DNA of 64,000 bases from Calothrix parasitica NIES-267 (GTDB lineage Bacteria > Cyanobacteriota > Cyanobacteriia > Cyanobacteriales > Nostocaceae): NCBI RefSeq assembly GCF_002368095.1, contig NZ_AP018227.1:8476001-8540000 (forward strand), given 5' to 3'. The notes beneath the pieces are model-generated. The model did not search any database. It saw nothing but the letters and a program-made list of their open reading frames with translations, and was not told where the DNA came from. Every line of letters begins with the position of its first letter. The first letter of the stretch is position 1. Position numbers and translations under genes: made by a program. Positions 39,604 through 49,254 of this stretch are shown one piece after another.

Positions 39604-40083
39604 ATGCATAATGAGATAAGTCTAAAAATTCGAGAAACAATTGCCAAGGAAGATTCAATAATTGCCGAACATTTTTATAAATTATGGTTAGATACCGGTG
39701 TTCCTGAAAACTCAATCAAACCTAATCACCACAGTCTTACTTTAGAATTTATCACATAGGCTCGTCAAAACTTATCTTATAAAGGTTTTGTTGCAGAAGT
39801 TGATAGTGTAATTGTCGGTTCTGCAAGCTGTCAGCTATTCACAGGTTTATACTCGCTAATTCTAGAAGAAGAATATCGCAAATATGGATATATTTGGGGT
39901 GTTTATGTTGAACCTTATCACCGTAGAAAAGGAATAGCCAAACAATTAACCAACGCAACAATTCAACATCTAAAATCGATTAATTGTACAAAAGCTATTT
40001 TAAACGCTTCACCAGCAGGACAACCCGTTTATGAAAATTTAGGTTTTGTACCAAGTAATTCTATGCAGTTAGATTTAACTTAA
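39604..40083 (+). pseudogene. GNAT acetyltransferase with one in-frame amber codon
   Basis: A 160-codon frame beginning MHNEISLKIRETIAKEDS and ending ...GFVPSNSMQLDLT, interrupted only by TAG at 39757-39759 (codon 52). After the stop the acetyl-CoA site is intact: WGVYVEPYHRRKGIAKQL, then ASPAGQPVYENLGF. A single C-to-T change from CAG would explain it. The rest shows no decay, so the lesion is recent, or the codon is read through, or it is a sequencing error. Its substrate is unknown; it lies between the MOSC and flavin-binding genes. Confidence 0.85.
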
Positions 40084-40162
40084 ATAAGTTTTTTCGTGGT
40101 AAGGCTTTTAACCCTTTAAATCCATTAATCAAGCACTCTTCATTCCTAATAAAAACCAAAAC

Positions 40163-40861
40163 ATGACTACTTCAAATAATCAAACCAAGCAGCAACTTAC
40201 ACCTACCCAACGTACTCAAATAAAAAGAGTACCCAAAAGAGCTAATTACGAAACCCAAACTATCTATAGCATCTTAGATGAAGCATTAATTTCTCATATT
40301 GGATTTACCGTAAATAATCAACCTTATGTAATTCCCACCACTTACGGAAGAGTAGAAGATAAACTTTATATTCACGGTTCACCAGCTAGTAGAATGTTAC
40401 GTACTTTAAATCAAGGTATTGAAGTGTGCGTCACGGTAACTTTATTAGATGGATTAGTATTAGCACGTTCTGCTTTTCATCATTCAATGAACTACCGTTC
40501 TGTAGTTATATTCGGTACGGCAACATTAGTTAATGATACTGAAGAAAAAATGGAAGCGTTGCGAGCTTTCACAGAACATATTATACCCAAACGTTGGCAA
40601 GAAATACGTCAGCCAAGCAAACAGGAATTACAAGGAACGATGGTACTCTCTCTACCTTTAACAGAAGCATCAGCAAAGGTGCGTACAGGTAATCCTGTCG
40701 ATGACGAAACTGATTACGATTTACCAGTGTGGGCTGGTGTTTTACCTTTACAGATAGTTCCAGGTAAAGCTATTGCTGACGACCGTTTAATTGAAGGTAT
40801 TGAAATTCCAGATTACTTACAAAATCATCCTCTTAATCAACTAAAGACCACATCCTCATAA
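40163..40861 (+). CDS. Pyridoxamine 5'-phosphate oxidase-related flavin-binding protein
   Basis: A 232-residue split-barrel protein of the NimA/FMN-binding type. Seen: RVPKRANYETQTIYSILDEA at the N-terminus, PYVIPTTYGRVEDKLYIHGS, and SMNYRSVVIFGTA. Such proteins bind FMN or F420 and reduce small molecules. It follows the broken GNAT gene by 79 bases on the same strand. A strong bidirectional terminator lies 63 bases after its stop. Confidence 0.87.
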   Translation: MTTSNNQTKQQLTPTQRTQIKRVPKRANYETQTIYSILDEALISHIGFTVNNQPYVIPTTYGRVEDKLYIHGSPASRMLRTLNQGIEVCVTVTLLDGLVLARSAFHHSMNYRSVVIFGTATLVNDTEEKMEALRAFTEHIIPKRWQEIRQPSKQELQGTMVLSLPLTEASAKVRTGNPVDDETDYDLPVWAGVLPLQIVPGKAIADDRLIEGIEIPDYLQNHPLNQLKTTSS

Positions 40862-40924
40862 AGAGCCTTCTCATCGAAGGGTTGATAATTTTTCATTGCT
40901 TATTGCAAATTACCTTTTTACGTA

Positions 40925-40953
40925 AAAAGGGTACAGCGCTGCTGTACCCTTTT
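40925..40953. terminator. Bidirectional intrinsic terminator
   Basis: Perfect 13-base stem (AAAAGGGTACAGC and its complement) with a GCT loop; A-run and T-run on either side let it act in both directions, between the convergent flavin-binding and SH3 genes. Confidence 0.88.
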
Positions 40954-41110
40954 ACTAAATATTGAAAAAGATTTTGCTAGCAAGTTTAAAAAATCAGATA
41001 ATAATAAATAATAGAGTTAATTATTTACGATTTTCTCAGTTTAGAATTGTATCTAACCTACTGACTAATTACAACAAACTAACATCTTCAAGCATAAAGG
41101 TTTTGCCCTG

Positions 41111-41632
41111 TTAGCGAACGCTAATATAGTTGGAATGCACCCAGTATTCGCCTTCAGGTGTTTCCAGTTGATACCATCCATTTTGCTCGTTCACTAGTGA
41201 AACTGACTGTCCAGGAGGAAGAGTACCTAAAACTCTATATTCAGTACCAGGACCAGAGCGGACATTTAATCTAGAATTAACTCGAACTACTCCATTTGCA
41301 CCGTAGAACTGGTTAACTGGATTAGAACCACCAACACCACCATATCCCATTGCTCTGAGAGTCGCAGGTCCAGCGATTCCAGTCATTCTTAAACCATTCT
41401 CACGTTGGAAATTCATTACAGCTCTTTTAGTAATAGAACCGTAATATCCAGTTGAACGAACGTTTCTAGGAAAATATCCTCTGTTTCTGAGTTCAGTCTG
41501 AATTGTTCTAACGTTATAACCAGTAGAACCCTGTCTTAAAGTTTGAGCTTGAGCAGCACTTGCAGCAGTCATAACTGTAGTTGCAATTGCAGCAGAAATA
41601 AAGAATTTGGATAATTTATTCACAATCAACAT
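41111..41632 (-). CDS. Exported peptidoglycan-binding / SH3-domain protein
   Basis: A 173-residue secreted protein: signal peptide (to about residue 29, AASAAQAQ), a PG_binding_1 domain (LRQGSTGYNVRTIQTELRNRGY...GIAGPATLRAMGY), and a bacterial SH3 domain (LNVRSGPGTEYRVLGTLPPGQSV, GWYQLETPEGEYWVHSNYI). It probably binds cell-wall peptidoglycan. Start: the sequence AGAGG lies directly against the ATG at 41630-41632 but 9 bases from the GTG at codon 4, so the GTG (VNKLSKFF) may be the true start. Confidence 0.9.
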   Translation of the reverse strand: MLIVNKLSKFFISAAIATTVMTAASAAQAQTLRQGSTGYNVRTIQTELRNRGYFPRNVRSTGYYGSITKRAVMNFQRENGLRMTGIAGPATLRAMGYGGVGGSNPVNQFYGANGVVRVNSRLNVRSGPGTEYRVLGTLPPGQSVSLVNEQNGWYQLETPEGEYWVHSNYISVR

Positions 41633-42182
41633 CCTCTGTTAATAAACACTAATTAAAGTTGTTTGACACGCATTGTTTAATAGCTTTCTGTATCAACAAC
41701 CGCGCTATATTTCATTTATATTGTGGATTTTATACAACGTCTTCAGTATTTAAACTTAGCCAGAGAAAATTTGAAAATTTGAATTTATTTCATGATTTTT
41801 CGGCGATTCTACACAGGTATAGATAAACTTTATATTATTAACTTTCTCTTACTAAGAATACGCTTAAAATATCAGTACTAGAAGTAATATTCTTTCCTCT
41901 TTATGAAATATAAATAAAAAATACTAGTATTAATACGTACACTAAATTAGTGTGAAGTAGCCTTGCATGCTCCTAAATTCCTCAAAACCTAAGCAATAGG
42001 TCACTAGAGTTTACTAACTTGTTAAAGCTTCAATTAGCCCCGATATCCCTGTAGCTAGGGTTGATGTTTAACTTTTCAACTCTCTTTACTTATTACAAAA
42101 ATAATCAGTTAGTTTATATAACTGAGATGACCGAAGCAAGTTACGTATGTTATCACCAAAGAAATAAGCCTTTCACTATTAA
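41633..42182. other. Intergenic region before pentapeptide-repeat remnant
   Basis: About 550 AT-rich bases. It contains a short inverted repeat CCCT...AGGG at about 42046-42059 and the promoter region of the SH3 protein. No gene recognised. Confidence 0.45.
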
Positions 42183-42329
42183 CATTTTACAATCGACCGA
42201 ATTACACAACCTACCAACTTCCAAAAAGCTGATTTAACCTACGCTAATTTCACTTCAGCAAACTTAGAAGCAACAGACTTCACAGGAGCAGAGCTTAGCA
42301 AAACTGATTTTACAGATGCTAAATTTTAG
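42183..42329 (+). pseudogene. Pentapeptide-repeat protein remnant
   Basis: The frame ending at TAG 42327 reads FQKADLTYANFTSANLEATD then FTGAELSKTDFTDAKF: six to seven pentapeptide units of A(D/N)LXX form. A stop at 42180-42182 precedes it, and no ATG or signal sequence is present, so only the C-terminal end of a gene survives. Alternatively it is a very short gene using a non-ATG start, which I think unlikely. Confidence 0.72.
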
Positions 42330-42427
42330 AATTATTCATACTTGATTATGCTTGTTATTGAAAATTTACTGATACAATCTTGATGCATTAATATCAATCC
42401 TGATTGTTGAATATTAGAATAAAAATC

Positions 42428-43258
42428 ATGTCTGAAGAAAAAACAGTTAACTTACCTTACTTCGATGCATTATTCAAAGACTTTCAACAAGGTAAAACCG
42501 AAATCATTCAAAGCTTTGGAAATCACGTCCATTGGGGTTATTGGGAAAATATAGATACAGCAGATGGTTCCATAGAAGACTTTACTCAAGCAGCAGAAAA
42601 ACTATCTCAAAAAGTATACGATTCAGCCAAAGTTACAGATAATATGCGTGTTTTAGACTGCGGTTGTGGCTTCGGTGGAACCATTTCCAGTTTAAATAAT
42701 CGCTTCAATAACATGCAGCTAATTGGATTAAATATTGACCCCCGTCAATTAGCAAGAGCCAAAGAACAAATTCAACCTCGCGCTCAAAATACTCTAGAAT
42801 TTATAGAAGCAAATGCTTGCGAATTACCTTTTGAAGATAATTCCTTCGACACAGTACTTGCTGTGGAATGTATATTTCATTTTCCCAGTCGGGAACGCTT
42901 TTTTCAAGAAGCATCGCGAGTTCTTAAACCGGGAGGAACGCTTGCTATCAGTGACTTTGTACCCAGACAAATAATTCTTCCATTTATAAAAGTAGGTTCC
43001 GAGCTAGCAAAAGACACTTTACGAAAAGCTCTGGGATATGTAGACCTTAATTTCAGTCTTGGTGATTATCGTAAATTATCGAGAAATACAGATTTTACAC
43101 CTTTAATTGAAGAAGATATTACTCGTAATACTCTACCAACCTATTCCCTGGTAGGAAAATTACAAAAAAAAGAAGATAAAATAATCAATTATGCCGAAAA
43201 GGTAAGTCGTTGGGGAGTAATTCGTTATTTGATTTTGTCTTATAAAAAAGGTGAGTAA
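42428..43258 (+). CDS. SAM-dependent class I methyltransferase
   Basis: A 276-residue methyltransferase. Motif I is VLDCGCGFGGT, motif II LIGLNIDPRQL, then FIEANACELPFEDNSFDTVLAVE and RVLKPGGTLAISDF, all as in the UbiE/sugar or glycine methyltransferase group. The N-terminal HVHWGYW is typical of small-molecule O- or N-methyltransferases such as those of macrolide sugars. Substrate unknown. The ATG at 42428 is preferred over a TTG eight codons upstream. It converges with the ATP-grasp gene, leaving 15 bases between stops. Confidence 0.87.
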   Translation: MSEEKTVNLPYFDALFKDFQQGKTEIIQSFGNHVHWGYWENIDTADGSIEDFTQAAEKLSQKVYDSAKVTDNMRVLDCGCGFGGTISSLNNRFNNMQLIGLNIDPRQLARAKEQIQPRAQNTLEFIEANACELPFEDNSFDTVLAVECIFHFPSRERFFQEASRVLKPGGTLAISDFVPRQIILPFIKVGSELAKDTLRKALGYVDLNFSLGDYRKLSRNTDFTPLIEEDITRNTLPTYSLVGKLQKKEDKIINYAEKVSRWGVIRYLILSYKKGE

Positions 43259-43273
43259 TGCTTAATTTTTTTA

Positions 43274-44029
43274 TTATCGCTTACACCTAGACAAAAGTTC
43301 CTCCCATCGAGCCAAAATCAAATCCGTGTAATTTTTTCTATCTATATTGTAAGCTCCAACTGCAAAACCATCATTCATTTCTACAAGCGCAGTTTCTCCC
43401 GAATCTAATACTCCAAAATCAAGAACATAACCAGCATAAGATTCTCCTGCATAATCAAGGAATTTAATAGCTTGCCGAGCTTTTTTAACATCTATAAAAA
43501 TACTATTATCCCCGTTATAAAAATCAATACTCCTAATTTCCGAATTAACAACATAAACTCGATATTCGCTTATCCAATAAACAACTTCCGAACACAGCAA
43601 CTTTTCCTGACGAGATACTCCATAAATTTTATGAAAATCATATTCTGTCTCAAAAATGCAACCAGTAAAACGTTTGCGACGAGAAGCGGGTTTCGCAAAT
43701 ACTGGCGCATATCTACCATCAAAAAATCTTTTTTCTAATTGAGAAATTGTAGATATCCATGTTTTTCGGTGCATAAAATTACTTAAACAATCTGGATAAT
43801 CATTTAGTAAAGGTTCTGGAATCCCAAGCTGTTTTAATGCTCCCAAAACACAAAACATATCACCAACTACTAAAGACTGATTATCAAGTGGAAGCTGTCT
43901 TCTTCTAATCCGTTTCTCTGTATACAAACTAATTGAAATACCCCTTTCCGTTAACTCCTCAAAAACCAGCAGTTCCTCATCTCCAAGTATTCCATTACCT
44001 TGCTCTTGAATAAAAGCTTTAGAAATCAA
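43274..44029 (-). CDS. ATP-grasp domain protein (DUF4343-like)
   Basis: A 251-residue protein. The C-terminal half carries the ATP-grasp end VLDFGVLDSGETALVEMNDGFAVGAYN, and the middle FAKPASRRKRFTGC supplies a likely ATP-binding lysine. The overall length and the ending match a DUF4343-like family often seen near unknown small-peptide or toxin-immunity genes. It would ligate a carboxylate to an amine or thiol, but the partners are unknown. It is the convergent neighbour of a methyltransferase gene. Confidence 0.77.
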   Translation of the reverse strand: MISKAFIQEQGNGILGDEELLVFEELTERGISISLYTEKRIRRRQLPLDNQSLVVGDMFCVLGALKQLGIPEPLLNDYPDCLSNFMHRKTWISTISQLEKRFFDGRYAPVFAKPASRRKRFTGCIFETEYDFHKIYGVSRQEKLLCSEVVYWISEYRVYVVNSEIRSIDFYNGDNSIFIDVKKARQAIKFLDYAGESYAGYVLDFGVLDSGETALVEMNDGFAVGAYNIDRKNYTDLILARWEELLSRCKR

Positions 44030-44052
44030 AATCTTTACTCCTTCCCCTCTCT

Positions 44053-44087
44053 GCGTACCTTTGCGCTAACCTCCGCGTACCTTTGCG
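44053..44087. repeat. Direct repeat GCGTACCTTTGCG
   Basis: Two exact 13-base copies (44053-44065 and 44075-44087) upstream of the ATP-grasp gene. This TGCGTACCTTTGCG sequence is a familiar dispersed repeat in Nostocales. Confidence 0.65.
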
Positions 44088-44260
44088 TTTAAAATCTATT
44101 ATTCATTCTTATTATCTAACTACCTTTGGGTTCATCAAAATCAACGCAAAGACTTAAATATATACGTGAAAAAACTGAAGCATCATGTGATTAATCACAG
44201 CTATATTTAAAACTCGTCATAAAAAGTGTGCAAGGCAAGGGGTGTATCTAACCATTTACT

Positions 44261-45715
44261 ATGAATCAAGCCCAAATACCATCATGGCAGACGGTTCGCA
44301 CTACATTTCAACAAATTTGGGGTTATGAAGATTTCCGTCCACCCCAAGGCGAAATAGTTCAAAGTTTACTCGCTAAAAAAGATACTTTAATTATTATGCC
44401 TACCGGGGGAGGTAAATCAATTTGCTTCCAACTTCCCGCACTTTTACAAACTGGATTAACTTTGGTGGTTTCTCCCTTAGTAGCACTAATGGAAAACCAA
44501 GTACAGGAATTAAAAGAGCGTAAACTCAAAGCAGCACTTTTGCACAGTCAATTATCTTCTTCCCAACGTCGTCAAACTCTACAGGCTTTGGAAAGACAAC
44601 AGCTAAGATTGCTTTACCTATCTCCAGAAACTTTACTTAGCCCCCCAGTTTGGGAAAGACTATCTCATCCAGAACTTGTAATTAATGGTTTAATATTAGA
44701 CGAAGCACATTGTTTAGTACAGTGGGGCGATACTTTTAGACCAGCTTATCGAAGATTAGGGGCAGTTAGACCAGCGCTACTTAAGTCAAAAAGAAGAGGA
44801 ACAAAAATAGCGCTAGCCGCTTTTACCGCCACCGCCGACCCTTTAGCCCAAACTGTAATATCTGAAACTTTACGATTACAGCAACCTGCTGTATTTAAAC
44901 TGAATCCTTATAGAAGTAATCTTAACCCGAACGTCAGAATTATTTGGACTCCTCAAGGAAGAAGACAACAATTATTCAAATTTATTCATAAAAATCAACA
45001 TTCTTCTGGATTAGTCTACGCTCGAACCCGGAAAGACACTGAAAACTTGGCTGCATGGTTGACACAAAAAGGTTATAAGACAGCTAGTTATCATGGTGGA
45101 CTCGGAGCGGAAGCAAGACGACAAATTGAAGCTAGCTGGTTGGGTGGAAAAATACCCTTTGTCGTTTGTACCTCAGCTTTCGGTATGGGAATTAATAAGC
45201 CCGATGTCCGATGGGTGATTCACTATCAAGCACCCTTGTTGTTATCGGAATACGTACAGGAAATTGGACGAGCGGGAAGAGACGGAAAACCAGCAGAAGC
45301 AATGACATTAATTAGCGAACCCACCGGATTGTTGAATCCAGAAGACAAACAAAGACAAAAATTTTTTGAAGACAAATTGCGCGAACAGCAGCTTACAGCA
45401 AAACAATTAATAAAAAAGTTACCAGCGAAAGGAGAATTAGAAGCAGTAAAGAAAAAAAATCCCGATGCTGTTTTAGCCCTTTCTTTACTGCATAGCATGG
45501 GTAAATTAAAGTGGATTGACCCTTTTAACTACAGTATTGATAAAAACTCAAAAAAAGAATCAAATAATAATCAGCAGCAACTAAATCCAACAAATCAGAT
45601 GCAGCAGTATTTGAATACCAGAAAATGTCGCTGGCAATTTTTATTAACCGCTTTTGGATTTGAGAAAGAAGCAACGAATTTACGTTGCGGACATTGCGAT
45701 AATTGCCGGAAGTAG
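44261..45715 (+). CDS. recQ: RecQ-family ATP-dependent DNA helicase
   Basis: A 484-residue 3'-5' helicase for recombination and replication repair. Seen: RPPQGEIVQSLL (motif 0), PTGGGKS (47-53), DEAH (147-150), FTATADP, ASYHGGLGAEAR, VCTSAFGMGINKPDVRWVIH, QEIGRAGRDG, and a C-terminal zinc site ending CGHCDNC. The zinc domain directly follows a short linker and no HRDC domain is present, so this is a short RecQ. The gene may be one of several RecQ copies in the genome. Confidence 0.93.
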   Translation: MNQAQIPSWQTVRTTFQQIWGYEDFRPPQGEIVQSLLAKKDTLIIMPTGGGKSICFQLPALLQTGLTLVVSPLVALMENQVQELKERKLKAALLHSQLSSSQRRQTLQALERQQLRLLYLSPETLLSPPVWERLSHPELVINGLILDEAHCLVQWGDTFRPAYRRLGAVRPALLKSKRRGTKIALAAFTATADPLAQTVISETLRLQQPAVFKLNPYRSNLNPNVRIIWTPQGRRQQLFKFIHKNQHSSGLVYARTRKDTENLAAWLTQKGYKTASYHGGLGAEARRQIEASWLGGKIPFVVCTSAFGMGINKPDVRWVIHYQAPLLLSEYVQEIGRAGRDGKPAEAMTLISEPTGLLNPEDKQRQKFFEDKLREQQLTAKQLIKKLPAKGELEAVKKKNPDAVLALSLLHSMGKLKWIDPFNYSIDKNSKKESNNNQQQLNPTNQMQQYLNTRKCRWQFLLTAFGFEKEATNLRCGHCDNCRK

Positions 45716-45757
45716 AGAGAGGGGGAAGAGGGGGAGAGGGGGTAGAGGGGGAAGAAT
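45716..45757. repeat. STRR, G-rich (GAGGGGG units)
   Basis: Repeats of GAGGGGGAAGAGGGGGAGAG type begin at the recQ stop codon and end before pheS, followed by TTACCAATTACCAA units. Runs of four or five G could form a G-quadruplex on one strand. Confidence 0.75.
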
Positions 45758-45811
45758 AAATAATCATTGTTAATTACCAATTACCAATCCCCAATTCCCA
45801 ATACCCATTCT

Positions 45812-46807
45812 TTAAAATTGCTGTAAAAACCGCAAATCGCTAGCATAAACGCGGCGAATATCATCGAGTTGATGTAATACCATTGCAAAACGCTCTACAC
45901 CAAAACCAGCAGCGAATCCGGTGTATACTTCTGGGTCGTAACCTACAGCTTTCAACACATTTGGGTCTACCATACCGCAACCCATTACTTCTAACCAGCG
46001 TCCCTTCCACTTTAAATCGACTTCCGCTGAAGGTTCGGTGAATGGGAAATAACTTGCTCGGAAACGAATATCTTCTATTTCACCAAACATTGCTTCTAAA
46101 AACTCTTTGATAGTACCTTTAAGGTCGGTAAAAGTTAATCCTTCGTCAACTGCCAAAAGCTCCATTTGATGGAAAACTGCTGTGTGAGTTGCGTCCACAT
46201 CATCTTTCCGATAGCAGCGTCCTGGTGCAATAATCCGAATCGGTGGCTCGCTTTCTTCCATGAATCGAATTTGAACCGAAGAAGTTTGAGTCCTTAACAG
46301 ATTTCCGTCAGGTAGATAAAAAGTATCCTGCATATCGCGAGCGGGATGGTCTGGGGGAGTATTTAGCGCTTCAAAATTATAATAATCGCTTTCCATTTCC
46401 GGCCCAGCAGCCACCGTATAACCCATACCCACAAAAATATCTAAAGTTCTGTCAATAACACCGTTTAGCGGATGAATACGACCTTGAGGACGAAAAACCC
46501 CCGGCATCGTCACATCAATCGTTTCTGATTCAATCTGAGCTTGGATTTTCGCTGTTTCCAAGGTCACACGCTGTTTATCTAAATTGTTTTGTAAAGCTTC
46601 CTTCACAACATTGGCGATCGCACCAATTTTTGGTCGTTCTTCAGCGCTTAATTTACCCATACCGCGCAGCAGAACACCCAACTGACCTTTCTTACCTAGA
46701 TAATTAACTTTAAGTTCATCCAAGCTTTGCAAAGAATCAGCGCTACTTATTGCTTTTTCAGCTTCAATACGTAATTCTTCTAATTGAGATTGTAAATCGC
46801 TAGTCAT
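45812..46807 (-). CDS. pheS: Phenylalanyl-tRNA synthetase alpha subunit
   Basis: A 331-residue subunit of the alpha2-beta2 enzyme charging tRNA-Phe. Seen: N-terminal coiled-coil tRNA-binding region, [55 protein letters not shown] and the GFGVERFAM class II motif 3. Full length. pheT is not adjacent, which is normal in cyanobacteria. It is divergent from surE. Confidence 0.97.
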   Translation of the reverse strand: MTSDLQSQLEELRIEAEKAISSADSLQSLDELKVNYLGKKGQLGVLLRGMGKLSAEERPKIGAIANVVKEALQNNLDKQRVTLETAKIQAQIESETIDVTMPGVFRPQGRIHPLNGVIDRTLDIFVGMGYTVAAGPEMESDYYNFEALNTPPDHPARDMQDTFYLPDGNLLRTQTSSVQIRFMEESEPPIRIIAPGRCYRKDDVDATHTAVFHQMELLAVDEGLTFTDLKGTIKEFLEAMFGEIEDIRFRASYFPFTEPSAEVDLKWKGRWLEVMGCGMVDPNVLKAVGYDPEVYTGFAAGFGVERFAMVLHQLDDIRRVYASDLRFLQQF

Positions 46808-46809
46808 CA

Positions 46810-47030
46810 GTAATTAGTTATTGGTTATTAGTTATTAGTTATTAGTTATTAGTCATCAGTTGACAGCAACCAAAATAACCCACAATAGTAATAATGCCAT
46901 TGATGCGGTGAAAGCAACTATTAAACAGTGAACAGTGAAAAGTTATCAGTTATCAGCGAGCAGTTAGCAATGTTAGATTCTAAATTCCTAACTCCCAACT
47001 CCTAACTTCCAACTCCCCGATCCTCCATGT
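46810..47030. repeat. STRR tracts between pheS and surE
   Basis: TTATTAG heptamers (about 46817-46852), an AACAGTGAACAGTGA unit pair, TTATCAGTTATCAGC, and CTAACTCCCAACTCC units fill most of this divergent promoter region, leaving little unique sequence for either promoter. Confidence 0.8.
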
Positions 47031-47070
47031 TGCTGTTAAATTTACTAATGGCAGTTTGAAAGTAGAAAGA

Positions 47071-47865
47071 ATGAGATTATTAATTTCTAACGATGACGGT
47101 ATTTACGCAGCTGGTATACGTGCCTTAGCCAATACGATGGCAGAAGCGGGTCATGAAGTGAGCGTAGTTTGTCCGGATAGAGAACGTTCTGCGACGGGTC
47201 ATGGATTGACCTTGCATCAACCGATTCGGGCCGAAATTGTCGAATCGCTGTTCCATCCTTCCATCAAAGCTTGGGCTTGTGACGGTACTCCTTCGGACTG
47301 CGTAAAATTAGCACTTTGGGCTTTGTTAGATTCACCCCCCGAATTAGTTCTTTCTGGGATTAATCAAGGTGCTAATTTAGGAACGGAAATTCTTTATTCT
47401 GGCACTGTTTCGGCTGCAATGGAGGGCTTAATTGAAGGTATCCCCAGCGTTGCATTTAGCCTTAATAGTTATTCTTCCAAGGATTTCTCAGGTGCAGCTA
47501 ACTTTGCCAAAGTACTTGTAGAACAACTAGCCCAAAAACCTTTGTCGGATTCCATATTACTTAATGTCAATATTCCGGCAGTTGAATCATCACAAATCAA
47601 AGGAGTTAAATTCACCCGTCAGGGAGTGCGACGCTACGTTGACGTATTTGATAAACGAATAGATCCACGAGGAAAAACTTACTATTGGCTAACAGGAGAG
47701 GTTCTTGAAGATGTAGAACCACCAGCAAGTTTGAATGCTCCCGAAAATATACCGATTGATGTACGTGTTATCAATGATAACTACATTAGTATTACTCCTT
47801 TACATTACAATCTCACTTATGCAGAAGGACTCAAACACTTACCCTTTGATGAATTTCAGTTGTAG
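47071..47865 (+). CDS. surE: 5'/3'-nucleotidase SurE
   Basis: A 264-residue acid phosphatase acting on nucleoside monophosphates. Seen: [16 protein letters not shown] (metal-binding DD), [41 protein letters not shown] and [11 protein letters not shown]. The ATG at 47071 is the conserved start; a TTG five codons upstream is rejected. Confidence 0.96.
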   Translation: MRLLISNDDGIYAAGIRALANTMAEAGHEVSVVCPDRERSATGHGLTLHQPIRAEIVESLFHPSIKAWACDGTPSDCVKLALWALLDSPPELVLSGINQGANLGTEILYSGTVSAAMEGLIEGIPSVAFSLNSYSSKDFSGAANFAKVLVEQLAQKPLSDSILLNVNIPAVESSQIKGVKFTRQGVRRYVDVFDKRIDPRGKTYYWLTGEVLEDVEPPASLNAPENIPIDVRVINDNYISITPLHYNLTYAEGLKHLPFDEFQL

Positions 47866-48159
47866 CTACATCTTTTTAGACAAAAAATAAAGCTTTTTCT
47901 TCTTGTTAAATGCATTACTGGAAAATATAGGTTATAAAGTAAAAACGTCTATAAAGAAAACATGTAGACGTATAGTTAAACTAATTGCAACATAAGTTTA
48001 AAAGTGACTAGCATTAATAGTGCGAAAAACTCTTAGAAAATTTATGCTGTGACTGTTTTATTCACCCTTCTATAAGAAGGGCTAAGACAGTATTAATTGG
48101 ACTATATAAAGTAACTTTCTTGTATTGTTCGCCCGCTCAATCGATGACTTGCAACACTC
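47866..48159. other. Intergenic region with a small hairpin
   Basis: Just under 300 AT-rich bases between surE and the metallo-hydrolase gene. A CCCTTCT-ATA-AGAAGGG hairpin lies at 48065-48081, about 80 bases before the next start. It has no T-run, so it is not a standard terminator; it could lie in the leader of the next gene. Confidence 0.5.
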
Positions 48160-49047
48160 ATGTCTAGGACAGAGAATCAATTTACCGTTAAATTTTGGGG
48201 TGTTCGTGGTAGCATTCCCTGCCCAGGGCCCCAAACCGTTCGTTATGGAGGTAATACCCCTTGCATCGAGATGCAAGTGGGCGACAAACGCTTTATTTTC
48301 GATGGGGGTACTGGAATCCACGTTTTAGGGCAATCTTTATTACCTAAAATGCCATTAGAAGCTTATCTATTTTTTACCCATTCTCATTGGGATCACGTAC
48401 AGGGATTTCCGTTTTTTGTTCCTGGATTCGTTGCGGGTAATAAATTTCATATTTATGGTGCAGTCGCACCTGATGGCTCTACTGTAGAACAACGTCTAAA
48501 TGACCAGATGTTGCACCCTAACTTTCCCGTACCTTTGCAGATAATGCAGTCCAATTTGGATTTTTGTCAGGTAGACCCTGGAAAGACAATCCATATAGAA
48601 GATATTGCCATAGAAACTGCACTACTTAACCATCCAGGTGAATCAGTAGGATACCGAGTTAATTGGCAAGGTGGTTCTGCGGTATATGTAACGGACACCG
48701 AACATTATCCCGATAAATTGGATGAAAATGTTTTAAGGCTTGCCAACAATGCCGATATTTTTATTTACGATGCAACTTATACGGATGAAGAATATTATTC
48801 CTCGAAATCGCCTAAAATTGGTTGGGGACATTCTACATGGCAAGAAGCCATTAAAATAGCTAAAGCCGCTAATGTTAAGACTCTAGTAATTTTCCACCAC
48901 GACCCATCCCATGATGATGAGTTCTTAGACCGCATTGGACAAGAAGCCAGAGAGAGATTTTCTGGTGCAATAATGGCTAAAGAAGGAATGGTGCTAAACG
49001 TGGAAATGAATATTCCTTTATCAAAAACTTTTCCTGTTAGTCGGTAG
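48160..49047 (+). CDS. MBL-fold metallo-hydrolase
   Basis: A 295-residue metallo-beta-lactamase-fold protein: FWGVRGSIPCPGPQTVRYGGNTPCIE, the zinc motif HSHWDH (74-79), a later NHPGESVGYRV and FHHDPSHDDEFLD. The start GVRGSIP...GGNTPC marks a branch often annotated as phosphoribosyl 1,2-cyclic phosphate phosphodiesterase-like or as receiver-associated hydrolases; the substrate is unknown. Confidence 0.88.
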   Translation: MSRTENQFTVKFWGVRGSIPCPGPQTVRYGGNTPCIEMQVGDKRFIFDGGTGIHVLGQSLLPKMPLEAYLFFTHSHWDHVQGFPFFVPGFVAGNKFHIYGAVAPDGSTVEQRLNDQMLHPNFPVPLQIMQSNLDFCQVDPGKTIHIEDIAIETALLNHPGESVGYRVNWQGGSAVYVTDTEHYPDKLDENVLRLANNADIFIYDATYTDEEYYSSKSPKIGWGHSTWQEAIKIAKAANVKTLVIFHHDPSHDDEFLDRIGQEARERFSGAIMAKEGMVLNVEMNIPLSKTFPVSR

Positions 49048-49254
49048 TTGAAATAAAGCTTTTATCTCAAATTGATTATAAAATTTGGATTAAATTGGTA
49101 TTCGAGAGCCTTAGTTCAGCTATGGCAAATTGGGAATAGATAATGGGAATTGGGAATTGGACATTGGGAATCAAAAAATAACTCCTAATTCTTAACTCCT
49201 AATTCTTAACTGCTCTAATCTCGTTCTTGTAAAACCTCTCGTCCAAAAATTGAC

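Noticed and set aside
45716-45757. G-quadruplex regulatory element
   Set aside because: The G-runs are part of an STRR at a gene end; a structural role is possible but cannot be supported from the sequence alone.
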